Source: Balanoglossus misakiensis
Taxonomy: Eukaryota; Hemichordata
Length of the DNA: 64,000 bases
NCBI GenBank assembly: GCA_040954595.2
Contig: CM082598.2
Location: forward strand, 6,510,001-6,574,000
Reading direction: 5' to 3'
The notes beneath the pieces are model-generated. The model searched no databases and was not told the DNA's origin. It saw only the letters and a program-made list of their open reading frames with translations. A program made the translations under genes and the position numbers. This document shows, piece by piece, positions 37,901 through 49,510 of this stretch. Each line of letters begins with the position of its first letter. Position 1 is the first letter of the stretch.

Positions 37901-38190
37901 TCCATCCATTGATCCATGATTAATGTCCATTTGCAACGTCACGACTGAAGCAGGAACTTTTGAACGGCAACGAAGCCTGATCTCTGATTATTGCTGGTAC
38001 CATACTCCCTTCGTGCAAGAAATCACTGGTCTGCTTACGTATTTCGGCCAATTTCCCGAACTACTATCCACTACATGCGACTGCAATGCTAATGAAACAT
38101 CCCACAACATTAGCGACTGAGGGTCAATGTCCACTGCCGCAATGCTAATCAGTGTAGCCGGGTCTGCGTAGCGACATCTGAACGGCAAAA

Positions 38191-39000
38191 AACTGTAAAG
38201 CTAGCAATTGCAATCCGGGGAGGATAGCGATTCGCGCGTACTTGATAAAGCTGGCGATCACGATAATTAAAACGAATTTTGGACGTGTTCAATATTTTTC
38301 GGTAAACAATTCATGGAATCTTTCAGCTATAGTATGCATACTTAATCCAAAAACTGATACACAACAGATCGATAAAGATTAATCGATAACTTGTATCCGT
38401 TTTTATCAGAGACGCAGCAGGCAAAATGATGAATGGTCGTGAATGCAAGAAAGTAACACAGGTAAAGTATTTACTGATTGTCTCAGGTGCATACACAGCT
38501 ATCAAAATCGAAAATATATAGGGGTAGCCAGGCTAAACAGTAGACGGGGAATTTTCAAAAGCGGGTGGCCGATTTGACGGACGATCGGGATGCATTATGG
38601 GAAGTGGCGACAGCTTGCTTTTCGGAAACTGACCGTGGAACAACCAATCAAAATGTGAACAGGTGACATCAAAATATAGCGTGGTCTCAAGGCCACGTTT
38701 ACACAGCTGTCTGTTCCACAGCTACACGTTACAATTTGGTCAGGTATAGTTTCCTTAGTGAGTTGTTAGTTCATCGGCTAGTTAGTTAGCTAGTTAGTCA
38801 TGTAGTCAGTCAGTCATGTGTTCGAAAAGTGGAGCTGTTTTATTTTATCTTTTAAGTTACCAAGAATAGAAAAATGTGCGACTCCGATAACCCATTACGT
38901 ACCATGAACAATCCTGACCCATAATACAGTTGAAACAGTCCCAGAGGGAGGGTCTGTGTACCATGGGACACACATATCATTTAATAAAACGCGCGTCTCT
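38191..39000. other. Upstream region of the methyltransferase gene
   Basis: No domain-bearing exon is seen. A TAGT/CAGT-rich low-complexity stretch lies at about 38762-38820. An ATG at about 38875 opens a frame of about nine codons to a weak donor (C|GTACCA at about 38901) and could be a first coding exon of the next gene; this is speculative. Confidence 0.35.
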
Positions 39001-39031
39001 TTTCAGAATGTGCACCCAGAGAAATCATGAG

Positions 39032-42000
39032 TTGATTCCGAAATTGTCTCCGCCATTTTGCCTTGTTTGTTGTCCAAACCCAAGTATGTCCTGGGCTGGT
39101 ATAAATATGACACGACCGGTTCACGCCTGTTCGATCGAGTAGCCAAGGAGGACCCGGACTATCATATCTACCGAGCTGAGTCTGAAATCTTCCAAAATAA
39201 CAATGGTGAGTTGTCGTTTAACCTCAGGTTTGCGGAACGCTACATTTTCGCTGTCAAAATCGCGTCCCTCATCACTGAATGTGTTGAAACAGTTTTCTTA
39301 TTTTCACAAATTTCCCTATTCGCCTTAAAGCCACAATATTTCTCGTTTTCGCATAAATTTTGTTTGAAACGGCATCTTCAATTTCTAAAAAAACATGATA
39401 ATTGATACTGAATCGAACAGTTATCGTGCCCAGCTCTGTTCATAAACACATACAATTTACAATATAACGAGTGAAGAATGACTTTCTGTCCGGACAGAAA
39501 GTCAGGCTCTGTTGACATACGGAATGCAACGTTAACAAACCCGCGCATCATTTCAAGTGTTACGGGCAATATTTACGGCTTGCATGTAGCTAAAGTTGCC
39601 CAAACCTTTCTTATATCATTATGTAGTATTGCATGATGAATGTACGGGAAAAACGGGCAATTTTCGATGATGAAAAATGGATAAACACGAGAAATACTGG
39701 GGCTTTAATTCTAGACCACAGACAACCAAGTGGACATAAGTTATGGGGCTATTTTTAAAAAAAATGGCAAAATGTTGCCAAACTTGCCAAATACTAGTAC
39801 ACAGCTGGCGAGGGTGATTTGCTTTCTGGAAGGAGTTCTGCAACTGGTTTGTGTAGGTGTGCACATAATCAACTTGATCAACATATAAATAAGTTGATAG
39901 TCCACAGATGCACTAATAGGCAATTTTCCTGACTCCTATTTGACCTTACTTCCTTGTTCTTTTGGTGGGACGGGGTTGTTAACATTCAACATTTTGGAAC
40001 AAGTAACGTGCAAAATGTTGCTTGAAAAGGCGTCACTTTTGTAAGTTAACAGCTGCAATTATAGAGATTTTGTACAGAGAGGTTTTAGTCAACCTGATGG
40101 ATTCATACCAACCGGAAGTACGAGGATGTAAGGTCATGTAGGGGTCATGAAAATGGTCTTTTGTTCTACGCATTTTGTTCTTTGTCATTATTGATTCTGG
40201 CGAGTAATGCTATCAACTTGCTCTGTTTCAGACGATATTGCTTCGTGCGCAGGAGCGCCTACTCTTGTGGAACTGGGTGCAGGCAGCTCAACGAAGATTT
40301 TGTACTTGATCAAAGCGCTGTTGGAAAAGTACGGGAGTTTGACATTCATTCCCATCGACATTGCAAAGGGTACGTGAGTCTGTTCTACCCCACAATCCAC
40401 TGTGTTTCCAAGATGGCGGCTCAGACAAACCTTCCCATATACTAATAAAGCTGGTCTTGCTGTGACCTGTGCACATTCATGACATTTTAACTTAATAAGG
40501 CCAAATAAAAAAATATGTGCCGTCCCGATTACATAGTTTTCAAAAATAGGGTAGGTAGGTAGGGACAAATTTTTATTTTGCAATGTTTTATATCTTTGGC
40601 CGCCGAAGTGTAGAAGAATGTCGTCATAGTTCTTGCGTGATTCTCACAATTTTCATATATTTTGTATATTTGACTTCCGGTTTAAGAAGCTCTAAAATGT
40701 TTAGGGTTGGCGGGCTAAAATTAGTGTAGGTCGGGTAATCGGAACAGCACATATTTTTTTATTTGACTAATCAGAAATCGACTTATTGCACCATTTTGTG
40801 GCATCTCGCCCACCGTTGATGGCGTATTACTGTGTATTTCTAAAACAAAATTTTCTGCGTGCCAATTACTTCAGATTTTATCGAAGAACATGCCCGCATT
40901 ATGATGGACAAATTTGAAGGCCTCACCGTGGCCCCCTTTGGTGGTTTATATGTGGATGGCATACGCCACCTAAAGAATATTCCGGGGCAGAAACTCATCA
41001 TATTTATTGGGGCTAGTATCGGCAACATACCGATTGAGCAGATGGAGACCTTCTTGCTTGAAGTGAAAAGTGTGATGGGTAAGGCATTACATAGCAGTTA
41101 AAGGCCCGTATTTGTTGACGTGGACATTTCTATAGATACAAACAATAGATAAGTGTTTATTGAGAAACAATGGGCCAGATGTGTGTAGTATATGCCCCTT
41201 TAAACAATATCATCATTATTAAGCCGCTCGTCTCTGAAAGTTGGTGATATAGTTTCGGTGCTCTCGCCTCCAATCCTTTTTAGTTCTCTGCTGCTCCAAC
41301 CTCTATATCATGTATGCAGATAACCAATTTCTGGTTTAATCACAGGGATCTATTCAGGGAATGTTTAGTAATAATTATATGATAGAAACTTAATAACTTA
41401 GTTGTCTGTTAACTCTGAATCTTCTGTCTTTTTCTTAACGATACGATTCTAACCGGAACACTGAGGCTTCTCTGCACAGTATTATAAACAATGGATGATA
41501 AAATGCGCCCTCTTTTGGTGAAGTGTTCCTACCGCCTGACCCCTCCAGCTGACCGCCTGCATGAAAACAAACTTATTCAGTTTCTATCACATAATTATTA
41601 CTAAACGTTCCCTGAATAAATCCCTGTGGTTTAATACTCCAATGTATAAGGTAATCTATGCAAATTTAGCTACAGTTACCATGGCAAACTGAGATCTAGC
41701 CAATCTAGCCAATCAAAAATTTTAAGTGGGTGGCACACGCGAAAAAGGGCGCCACCATACGTTCTTTAGAACACTCAGATACGCCATTTTTGCTATTTAT
41801 GGATATGTAAATTGTAGGTGGCCGTGTGCCTTTAAGTAAATAAATTGTTTGTGTGGTTGACGATTTACAGTGCAGTGGTTGTTCTAAATAACCTCGACCC
41901 GTACGTGTAATACGTGTTGGGAGGAGTATTTACATTTTGCAGTGGTGTCGTGGTATTGAAAACGTATATCTTCCATTTAAAACGTGTTATTATGATATAC

Positions 42001-43195
42001 ATACAACGTTTTACATGTATTTAGATGGAAGACAACTAAAAAAGTAACTGGAAAAATGGATTTCTACTAAATGTTTTTACTACTTGTCACTCTGTAAGGG
42101 TCTCGGTAATTATGTCATTGTGTTTTATAAAACACCTATATTAAATTTCTCCTTTTCGTCCCCTTTTTTGAAACAGCAGGACCAAACGACGGTTTTCTCG
42201 TGAGTTTTAGCCTTGTACAAGATAAGACAAGCCTTCTGACGGCTTACAATAACCCATGGGAGGAGTTTACTTTACACGTTCTGACTCGGATCAATCAGGA
42301 TTTCCACGCCAACCTAAAAAGGGACAATTTCACACTCTACTTCAACTACGTCATTCGTGACGACACCGTCGGAATAATCGGCAAACCACAATACATACAG
42401 AAGGGCTTGAAGAGTCGATGCCACCAGAAAGTCCAATTGGGTAAGTCATGTACCTTCCTCACCCAAGTCCAAACCATTATATTATGATCAGCATACTCTG
42501 TTATTTCGCACGAATACGGCACAGTTTAAACCTCCATTTCGCTTTGTTTTCTGTATTTCTGTTTTGTGTATCTACTGCAGTTTCTTGTTCAAATTCCCTG
42601 AGCATGAAGAAATGTCCGGTGCTTAGCTTATCAACACAACATAAATTTGTATAATCAGCAGTATCATTGTGCCAATTTTGAATTAAAATGCCGACTATAA
42701 TCCATTTGTCAACAATAACAATGGCCGGTACACACATGCAGGGTATGTTGACCAGAGGAGTACTCGGTTTATTACAATGTTTTTTTGGAGTACAGCAAGA
42801 AATTGAATTTGATACACAAAACAAAGTTACTGGAAAGAAAGTTACAGTTAATGTCCCTTTAACAACTCTCTCTCGTTCGTTTCTAATTTGTTCCGTTCTT
42901 TCAGTCAAATCCTAATTCATTTACAATAACAGTATACCAGAGTCTGGATCGACCTGTCTGCCTTTGTCTAACTACAGAATATTTATTTTTATAATTTTCA
43001 GGGGCTGTTGATTTAGACTTGACTTTTGAAGAAGGGGAAGTGTTGTATTGTCACGAAGGGGACAGTCGTGTCATTAAGTGGACGTGGACGCAGTTTGAAG
43101 ATGCGGTTACCAAGTGCGGCTTTTATTTGGACAGAAAATGGACAGACGCGAAAGAGAACGTGGGCTTGGTGTTGATGAGATGCAAGGCACAGTAA
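39032..43195 (+). CDS. EgtD-like histidine-specific SAM-dependent methyltransferase
   Basis: Exons: 39032-39205 (5' boundary uncertain), 40232-40369, 40875-41078, 42177-42440 and 43002-43195; every junction is GT/AG and phase 1. The predicted protein of about 324 residues has the usual length of stand-alone EgtD-type enzymes. Signatures in order: KPKYVLGWYKYDTTGSRLFD (N-terminal PK..YD..GS.LF), LVELGAGSSTK (SAM-binding motif I), FIPIDIAK (motif II), LIIFIGASIGN, FLVSFSLVQDK with a following AYNN, and a C-terminal EEGEVLY and WTDAKENVGLVLM. Known relatives trimethylate the alpha-amino group of histidine in ergothioneine synthesis; no EgtB/OvoA-type sulfoxide-synthase domain is fused here. The start is unresolved: a strong acceptor at 39001-39006 opens a different frame (ATG TGC ACC), and the methyltransferase frame has a TGA at 39028. 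A first exon further upstream, or a frameshift near 39031, is needed. Confidence 0.85.
39480..39503. repeat. Perfect 24-bp palindrome
   Basis: Centred on TCCGGA in intron 1 of the methyltransferase gene; reads GACTTTCTGTCC and its exact complement with no loop. Confidence 0.8.
40502..40765. mobile_element. MITE in intron 2 of the methyltransferase gene
   Basis: Ends are 31-bp inverted repeats with few mismatches (AATATGTGCCGTCCCGATTA against its complement, which reads TAATCGGAACAGCACATATT at the right). No internal coding sequence. Superfamily not determined. Confidence 0.65.
41335..41640. mobile_element. MITE in intron 3 of the methyltransferase gene
   Basis: About 55-bp terminal inverted repeats: CACAGGGATCTATTCAGGGA and TTTAGTAATAATTATATGAT at the left have their near-complements at the right. 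Both flanks show TTTAAT, a possible target duplication; a TTAA core would fit the TTAA-targeting families seen elsewhere here. Confidence 0.65.
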
Positions 43196-43230
43196 CGCTC
43201 GCGTCCAGCCAGTCACCGTTTACCACACAC

Positions 43231-43394
43231 CCTTTTCATAAGTCTAGCGCCCCCATGCAGCCATCGTGAATTACACCTCAAATCGAGGCCAATTGGGAAA
43301 TTCCCTTGATGTGTGATTGGTCAACTTTCCCTATTGGCCTCGCTTTGAGTTCAAATTCATGATGGCTGCACGAGGGCGCTAGACTTATGAAAAG
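43231..43394. repeat. Foldback MITE in the 3' untranslated region
   Basis: A near-complete palindrome of about 165 bp: CTTTTCATAAGTCTAGCGCC at the left and its complement at the right, with the arms pairing through ATGCAGCCATC, TTGAGTTC and AGGCCAATTGGG-like words. It lies between the stop codon (43193-43195) and the polyadenylation signal. Confidence 0.7.
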
Positions 43395-43432
43395 AGATGG
43401 TGTATACTGATATGATGTAACTCTGTACTAGA

Positions 43433-43438
43433 AATAAA
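43433..43438 (+). terminator. Polyadenylation signal AATAAA
   Basis: Canonical hexamer 238 bp after the stop codon of the methyltransferase gene, just past the foldback MITE. Confidence 0.6.
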
Positions 43439-44570
43439 GGGAACATACGAGTTCTCTATTATTTTGAACTTATATCTATACCTTTCTGTATCTTTTTATA
43501 GCATATAAAGAATTTATGAGACAGTTCATCATCGCAAAAATATGGATGTTACTTTGTATTACAATGTACACAGTACATCATTGCAAACAATATGGTTGAT
43601 GCTTTGTATTACAATGTATATCATGGTAAACAACACGTCCTTACTTTTTATCATATATCTAAGTTACTGAAGGTAGGGCAATGGGCCTGGTATGACAACG
43701 CCGTGCATTTTTCGTGCATACAGGCAACTTGGTTACAAGAAACCCTAATTAATAGCAACTGTTAACATTTTTAATGTTTATTGGCTCGGTTGAAAGTTGT
43801 ATACTAATACATTACCTTCTCATCAATAGGCACGATGTAAATACTGGTAACTTATTATAGTGGGAGAAATTGGTCATTCAGATTATTTTACTCATATAAC
43901 AAGTATTTTGCCAACACGACAAAGTTTGGTAAATGTTTGAAGTTATATTTGGAGATCGTACGGTCATTGGAATTGGGTTACAATGGAGAGAGGGGAAAGG
44001 GGGGAGAGAGAGAGGGTGATGGATGGAAGGAGGGAGTGATGGAGCGAGGAAGGGGGAGGAAGTGAGACCATGTTGGGAGTTACCAGCACAAAGTAGACAA
44101 CAGTATGTTCGACAACACGTCGAAGGGATTTAAAACCACATTCCTCGGCGGAAACTGTGAAAGAAACAGATTTATGCAAACAATTGGGTTTTGGTAATTA
44201 CACAGGAGGCGCTCTGGTATGGGCGACTCGACGGTAATCACAAGGACACTAGCTACACGTCCCATCGACATACCAAGGCGGATCCCCAGCGCTGGTATAA
44301 GAATAACTTCCTAAAAGGAATTACGTTAGCATAGAAAAGCAAGCTCTAGTACAAAACAAGGCACTTCTGTATGATTTACAACCGTTATTGTTCCTCGCTA
44401 CATCCACCGCGTCAGCGCACAGGGGGGGGGGGGGCGCCCTCCGTGCTTTTATTGTGTGTGTGTGTGTGTGTTCGTTTGTTGTTATTGATTGGCATAATAA
44501 ACAAATAAATATTTATTAATAAATATGGTTTGTTTGTTGACATGTGAGGGTTAGGGTATATTTAACGGTT
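43439..44570. other. Spacer between methyltransferase gene and LTR element
   Basis: No gene is recognised. It contains a G/A-rich stretch (about 43983-44065), a G-tract at about 44421-44432 and a (GT)n tract at about 44453-44471. Confidence 0.5.
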
Positions 44571-44574
44571 AGAG

Positions 44575-45234
44575 TGTCACGGTTGTCGCCTTTGTCACGG
44601 TTGTCGCCGTTCATTCCAACATATTCACACCAAACAGGTTACGGGTAACAAAGACATAGGCCTTACATTTAATAACTGAAATGGAACAAATACATGTCAG
44701 TTCCAACGTGTGTGGCCGGTCTGGCTACAGAGGTGAACTGCTAAATTACACACATGTATGGGAGTTCACCTCCAACAGAATACACCAAAATTCATGCAAG
44801 TGAAAAATATAGACATACAATTGGAAAATTGACGCAAGTTAAAGACACCAATTACTTGTGCTGAAATGAGTCGGTAGAATGCACCAAAATACAAAGCTTC
44901 AAGCAACAGGTAAGGTACAAGGAAACTAACCTGAAATGGAACAAATACATGTCAGTTCCAACGTGTGTGGCCGGTCTGGCTACAGAGGTGAACTGACCAA
45001 TTTTATGCACCATGTCCTTTTATATCAGCAATTACATCATAGTGCCAGATTAGCTTGTGTTCATTGGTCAAATGAAACTTCCAGGTGGTTTGCATATAAT
45101 TAAGATCAACCAATTGAAGGTAAGTACTATTACGTCATATGAATAATTGAATAACTAATTACTATAAGATACAGGTATAACATACATACAGATATACATG
45201 TATACAAATTCAATGGATCAACAAGGCCGTTACA
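44575..45234 (-). repeat. 3' LTR (left)
   Basis: It contains an internal direct repeat of about 65 bp beginning CTGAAATGGAACAAATACAT (44667 and 44931). The outer 18 bp are duplicated relative to the other LTR. Confidence 0.9.
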
Positions 45235-45293
45235 CGCACCCCTGCGAGGAGAAATGGCGTCCTCGTCATTTAAAGTAAGTTAAAGATATTTGA

Positions 45294-48200
45294 TTAATAG
45301 TGGCAATTAATAAATGGTATAGAAGATAAAGTCGTATGAGCAAACTGTTTTAGATTCCATTGTTCGGGACTATATCTATCTGGAGGTCGTCTCTGTCGTG
45401 TAGGATAGCGTGGTTCAGGTTGAGTACTACTACTGGAGTCAGGACTGATGTTGGTTGTAGCAGGAGTGATACCATCTGGATCGCTCGATGACCAACCATC
45501 CGTACTTTGCAAAATATGATTCGAGAAATCTGAGGTAAGTACTTGAGAAGGTCCATCCGGATTAACCATACTTGTGGGGTTGTCCATCAGGGAACTTTCT
45601 CTTCTGGATGGGATGAATTCTGCAGCAGTAGGATTAAGAGCATTGTGTTCTGTTGGCAAGTTGATAGTTGACACGAATTGCAATTTACCAATGCCGTCAT
45701 CCTCTTCGTCCACGGCATCCTGGGTAGCATCGTTGATAACACCCGGTACACTCTGCTTAACATCACGCTGCGTCATCTTGGTGTTAACATCGTCATCCAG
45801 TTCGTCCGGAATTATTGGTATTGGGAGTAGCAAATTTCTATGTAGTGTCCGCTTCCTTCCACCCTTAACTTGTTTTTGTACCACGTATACTGGAATGTCT
45901 TCTATGGGCTGTGAAATCACTGTATATGGATCCTTTTCCCATTGGTCTGCCAATTTGTAATTGTCTTTAGGTCCTGTATTCTTCACCAACACAGTATCAC
46001 CAGGTTGTATTATGGCCACCTTCACTTTTCTATCATATGACTTCTTCTGCCGTTCACCAGACTTAACAGACCGTTCCGTTGCTACTTTATAGGCGTAATC
46101 CAACCGTTCGGCAAGTTTCGTCACATAATCTGAAACTGTTCCACCATATTCTAGGTTGGTCTGGTCTGCATGTCCAGATACATCTATAGGCAGTCTTGGT
46201 TCACGACCAAACATCAAAAAGAAAGGTGAATATCCGGTGCTTTCATGCTTTGTAGAATTATAGGCATGAGCCATCGTATTGACATGTGAAGCCCATCTTG
46301 TTTTGTTGTCTTCATTCATAGTTCCAAGCATCTGTAATAACGTCTTATTAAATCGTTCGCACATTCCATTTCCCTGGGGGTGGTATGGAGTGGTCCTGGA
46401 CTTCTTAATATTTGCTATTCGGCAAAGTTCCTGAATTGTAGACGACTCAAAGTTTCGCCCCTGGTCACTGTGTAATCGTCCTGGGAACCCATAATGCAAA
46501 ATCAAATGTTCAAACAATGCTTTGGCAGTTGTTTTGGCAGACTGGTTCTTTGTAGGTACTGCTATAGCGTATCGAGTGAAATGGTCCGTCATCACTAATA
46601 TGTTGCTATATCCTTGATCTGGTGTTGGTATATGGAGAAAGTCGATGCACACCATTTCCATCGGTTGTGATGTGTGAATATTAACCAAGGGAGTTCTGGG
46701 TAAGGAAGTTGAACTTTTCCTGCGAATGCATGGTAAACAATGTTCCACTTTCTTTTGAACATCCATCGACATCCTAGGCCAGTAGAATCTTCGTCGTACC
46801 AGATCCAGGGTTTTATCTTGGCCAAAGTGTCCAAGTTTATCATGTAGTTCCTCCAGGACATCTTTTCTATGGTGTACTGGTAAGACAAGTTGCAAATATT
46901 GTATATCATCGATGAAGCATTTCCTGTATAGGACTCCATTCTTCAGAACAAGGCGTTTCCAATCTCGTATAAGTAGTCTGATATCTCCTGTATGATCTCT
47001 CATAAGTGGTTTGTGGTCCTTTTCAAGCTGATCAGTCACATACCGTATTGTTGAATCTTTGGACTGCTCCGTCTTCCAGAACACATCATCCCCACCTTGA
47101 ACTACTGCAGGTCTGTCCTCATCTGCTACCATTCCGAATGAAGTTACGTATGGACCTTCTGTTGCTCGACAAAGCGCCTGGACTACATCGGCTCCCAGAT
47201 TGGTTTCCGTCTCTGGATTCTCTCTATTCCATGGAATCCTAGACAAAGCGTCAGCCTCTATATTCTTCTTACCACTCCGGTAAACAATAGAGAAGTCGTA
47301 CAATGACAAGTCTGACAACCATCTGTGTCCCACCGCATCCAGTTTCGCAGAAGTTAACACATACGTCAAAGGGTTGTTGTCTGTAAACACAGTGAATTTG
47401 CTTCCATACAGGTAGTCGTTGAACTTCTTGGTGACGGCCCATTTCAGTGCCAAAAATTCTAATTTATGAGCTGGATAATTACTTTCAGACTTGGTGAGTC
47501 CTCTACTTGCATAGGCAATTACTCTGAGAATACCTTTCTGGCGTTGATACAGCACTGCTCCCAGACCTGTGGAACTTGCATCAGTATGTATTTCAAATGG
47601 AAGTGAGTAGTCAGCAAAGGCTAGTATTGGTGACGACATTAGGCTCTTCCTCAGAGTGTCGAAAGCTTGTTGTTCCTGTTGTCCCCACTGGAGTTTTTCA
47701 AATTTTCCCGCCTTATTCCTTGACTGACGTCCACACAGCAAGTCGTTAAGTGGCTTGGCAATATTACTGTAGCTTTGGATAAATCTCCTGTAATACCCTG
47801 CAAATCCAAGAAATCTTCTCAGTTCTGTTACAGTAGTGGGTATTGGCCATTCCTTCAGAGCTGCTACCTTGTCTGGGTCCGTTGTAATTCCGTCGGCTGA
47901 TACCACGTGTCCAAGATATTTCACCTTCTTCTGGAATAAAACACATTTCGTTGCCTTCAACTTTAATCCATGTGATGCCAGCCGCTGGAATACCCGCTCC
48001 AATCTATTGAGGTGGTCTTCAAAAGTCTTCGAAAATACTATGATGTCATCTAAATACACACAACATTCTCTGAACGCCAATTCTCCAAAACACTTCTCCA
48101 TGAGACGCTGGAAAGTTGCAGGTGCGTTGGTCAGACCCATAGACATACGGTTGAATTCAAATAAGCCGAAGTTTCCCACCGTGAAAGCTGTCTTCGCTTT

Positions 48201-49442
48201 GTCGTCTTCCGCCATCTCTACTTGGTAATATCCAGACCGTAGATCAAGCGATGAAAACCACTCGGCGTTACTAAGGTTATCAAGCGTATCCAATACCCGG
48301 GGTAATGCGTAAGCGTCTTTAATGGTTTTGGCGTTGAGACGTCTATAATCAATACACACCCTCAGCTTCCCATCAGGTTTTCTGACACATACAACATTTG
48401 AGGACCACGGGCTGTTTGATTCTCTAATCACACCACTCTGTAGCATATCTTGCAGGTACTGTTGCAATTCTTCGTACATACCCATAGGGATTCGACGGTA
48501 TTTATCTTTAAAGGGGGTTTCATCCGTTAACTTTATCGAATGTGTTACCAATGTTGTGTGTCCCAAATCTCTCTCACCTGTAGAGAACACGGTTTGCCAT
48601 TTACCAATGGTAGCCAAGGCTTGGTCTTTCTCGATTTCTGTTAATTCTGTATCTGCCTCTTGTAATCCCAGGTCTTTTATCAGCCAATCGGGTACTTTTG
48701 GTGAGGTGGTCCCATCTGAGTTTGTATCAATATCATCTCCATATGGATCTAAAGGCTGTGAGACATTAGATGCCAAGTTCATGTTACATAGGGTGCTTTT
48801 AGGGGGAACTGTGACAGCACGTGCTCCATAGTTGGTCACCATTACTGGGATTCGACACGAATTACCACGAGGCTCTAACTTCAACACGGCTGGAGTAACA
48901 AGTAAACCACCAGGTAAAAGTCTGTCATTTTCTGGTTCCACCACAACTACTGATTGACAATTTCTTAGGTCCACTCTGCAAAATCCATGGATGACTGTGC
49001 GTTCGTATGGTCCAATGGTTGTGGGTTTAGTAGTGGTAACTGTAAATGTCCTACCTTCGGCCCTCTGCCGGTGGATAGTCGCTTGGTATGCTAGTCTCCA
49101 TACTGAGGATAGGTCTGTACTGTACTGTGTATCTTCATCCACAAAATGTTGGAGAACATTTGTGCCTATCACAACTGGAACCATCTGATTATATTCCGTG
49201 TCTTCAACAACAAGCAATAATATATCTTTAGACATCTCTTGTCCATGGCTATCTGGGAATTTCACTTCAACTTCAATATAACCAAGGTAAGGAACTTCTG
49301 TACCACTAGCCCCTTCTACCTTCACCAAGTTGTTCAGGTCATGAATTGGTTTCTGTAGCTTCTCTCTGTTAAAAGTGTCAGCAACAGTAGATACCATGGA
49401 CCCGGTGTCTATCAGCGCAATACACGAGGATCCTTCCAACAC
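45294..49442 (-). CDS. pol: Ty3-type pol polyprotein
   Basis: An uninterrupted frame of 1382 codons in the -1 frame relative to gag; it is open further upstream into the end of gag, so it is expected to be made by frameshifting. Domains: aspartic protease with LIDTGS near residue 10; reverse transcriptase with YLDD near residue 464; RNase H with HTDAS near 620 and a following ADALSR; integrase zinc finger (H..H..C..C) near 870-900; catalytic DDE with D in CIDF, D in SDQGRNF and E in CERFNK, spaced D-x35-E in the last pair; then a GPY/F-like segment. No chromodomain is seen. The C-terminal 150 residues are low in recognisable motifs. All key residues are present, so it looks active. Confidence 0.93.
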   Translation of the reverse strand: MLEGSSCIALIDTGSMVSTVADTFNREKLQKPIHDLNNLVKVEGASGTEVPYLGYIEVEVKFPDSHGQEMSKDILLLVVEDTEYNQMVPVVIGTNVLQHFVDEDTQYSTDLSSVWRLAYQATIHRQRAEGRTFTVTTTKPTTIGPYERTVIHGFCRVDLRNCQSVVVVEPENDRLLPGGLLVTPAVLKLEPRGNSCRIPVMVTNYGARAVTVPPKSTLCNMNLASNVSQPLDPYGDDIDTNSDGTTSPKVPDWLIKDLGLQEADTELTEIEKDQALATIGKWQTVFSTGERDLGHTTLVTHSIKLTDETPFKDKYRRIPMGMYEELQQYLQDMLQSGVIRESNSPWSSNVVCVRKPDGKLRVCIDYRRLNAKTIKDAYALPRVLDTLDNLSNAEWFSSLDLRSGYYQVEMAEDDKAKTAFTVGNFGLFEFNRMSMGLTNAPATFQRLMEKCFGELAFRECCVYLDDIIVFSKTFEDHLNRLERVFQRLASHGLKLKATKCVLFQKKVKYLGHVVSADGITTDPDKVAALKEWPIPTTVTELRRFLGFAGYYRRFIQSYSNIAKPLNDLLCGRQSRNKAGKFEKLQWGQQEQQAFDTLRKSLMSSPILAFADYSLPFEIHTDASSTGLGAVLYQRQKGILRVIAYASRGLTKSESNYPAHKLEFLALKWAVTKKFNDYLYGSKFTVFTDNNPLTYVLTSAKLDAVGHRWLSDLSLYDFSIVYRSGKKNIEADALSRIPWNRENPETETNLGADVVQALCRATEGPYVTSFGMVADEDRPAVVQGGDDVFWKTEQSKDSTIRYVTDQLEKDHKPLMRDHTGDIRLLIRDWKRLVLKNGVLYRKCFIDDIQYLQLVLPVHHRKDVLEELHDKLGHFGQDKTLDLVRRRFYWPRMSMDVQKKVEHCLPCIRRKSSTSLPRTPLVNIHTSQPMEMVCIDFLHIPTPDQGYSNILVMTDHFTRYAIAVPTKNQSAKTTAKALFEHLILHYGFPGRLHSDQGRNFESSTIQELCRIANIKKSRTTPYHPQGNGMCERFNKTLLQMLGTMNEDNKTRWASHVNTMAHAYNSTKHESTGYSPFFLMFGREPRLPIDVSGHADQTNLEYGGTVSDYVTKLAERLDYAYKVATERSVKSGERQKKSYDRKVKVAIIQPGDTVLVKNTGPKDNYKLADQWEKDPYTVISQPIEDIPVYVVQKQVKGGRKRTLHRNLLLPIPIIPDELDDDVNTKMTQRDVKQSVPGVINDATQDAVDEEDDGIGKLQFVSTINLPTEHNALNPTAAEFIPSRRESSLMDNPTSMVNPDGPSQVLTSDFSNHILQSTDGWSSSDPDGITPATTNISPDSSSSTQPEPRYPTRQRRPPDRYSPEQWNLKQFAHTTLSSIPFINCHY

Positions 49443-49510
49443 AATCTCAGTTTCATTGGCGTGGCCTATTAAAGAATCAATAACATTAGAGGGACTGTTA
49501 CCGTTCCGAC

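Larger units (their letters stand above)
33077..38190. repeat. Segmental duplication X, copy 2
   Basis: Counterpart of 3140-8700, same orientation. It lacks the lectin exon found beside copy 1. It carries the same TTAA elements and signal-peptide exon. Confidence 0.85.
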
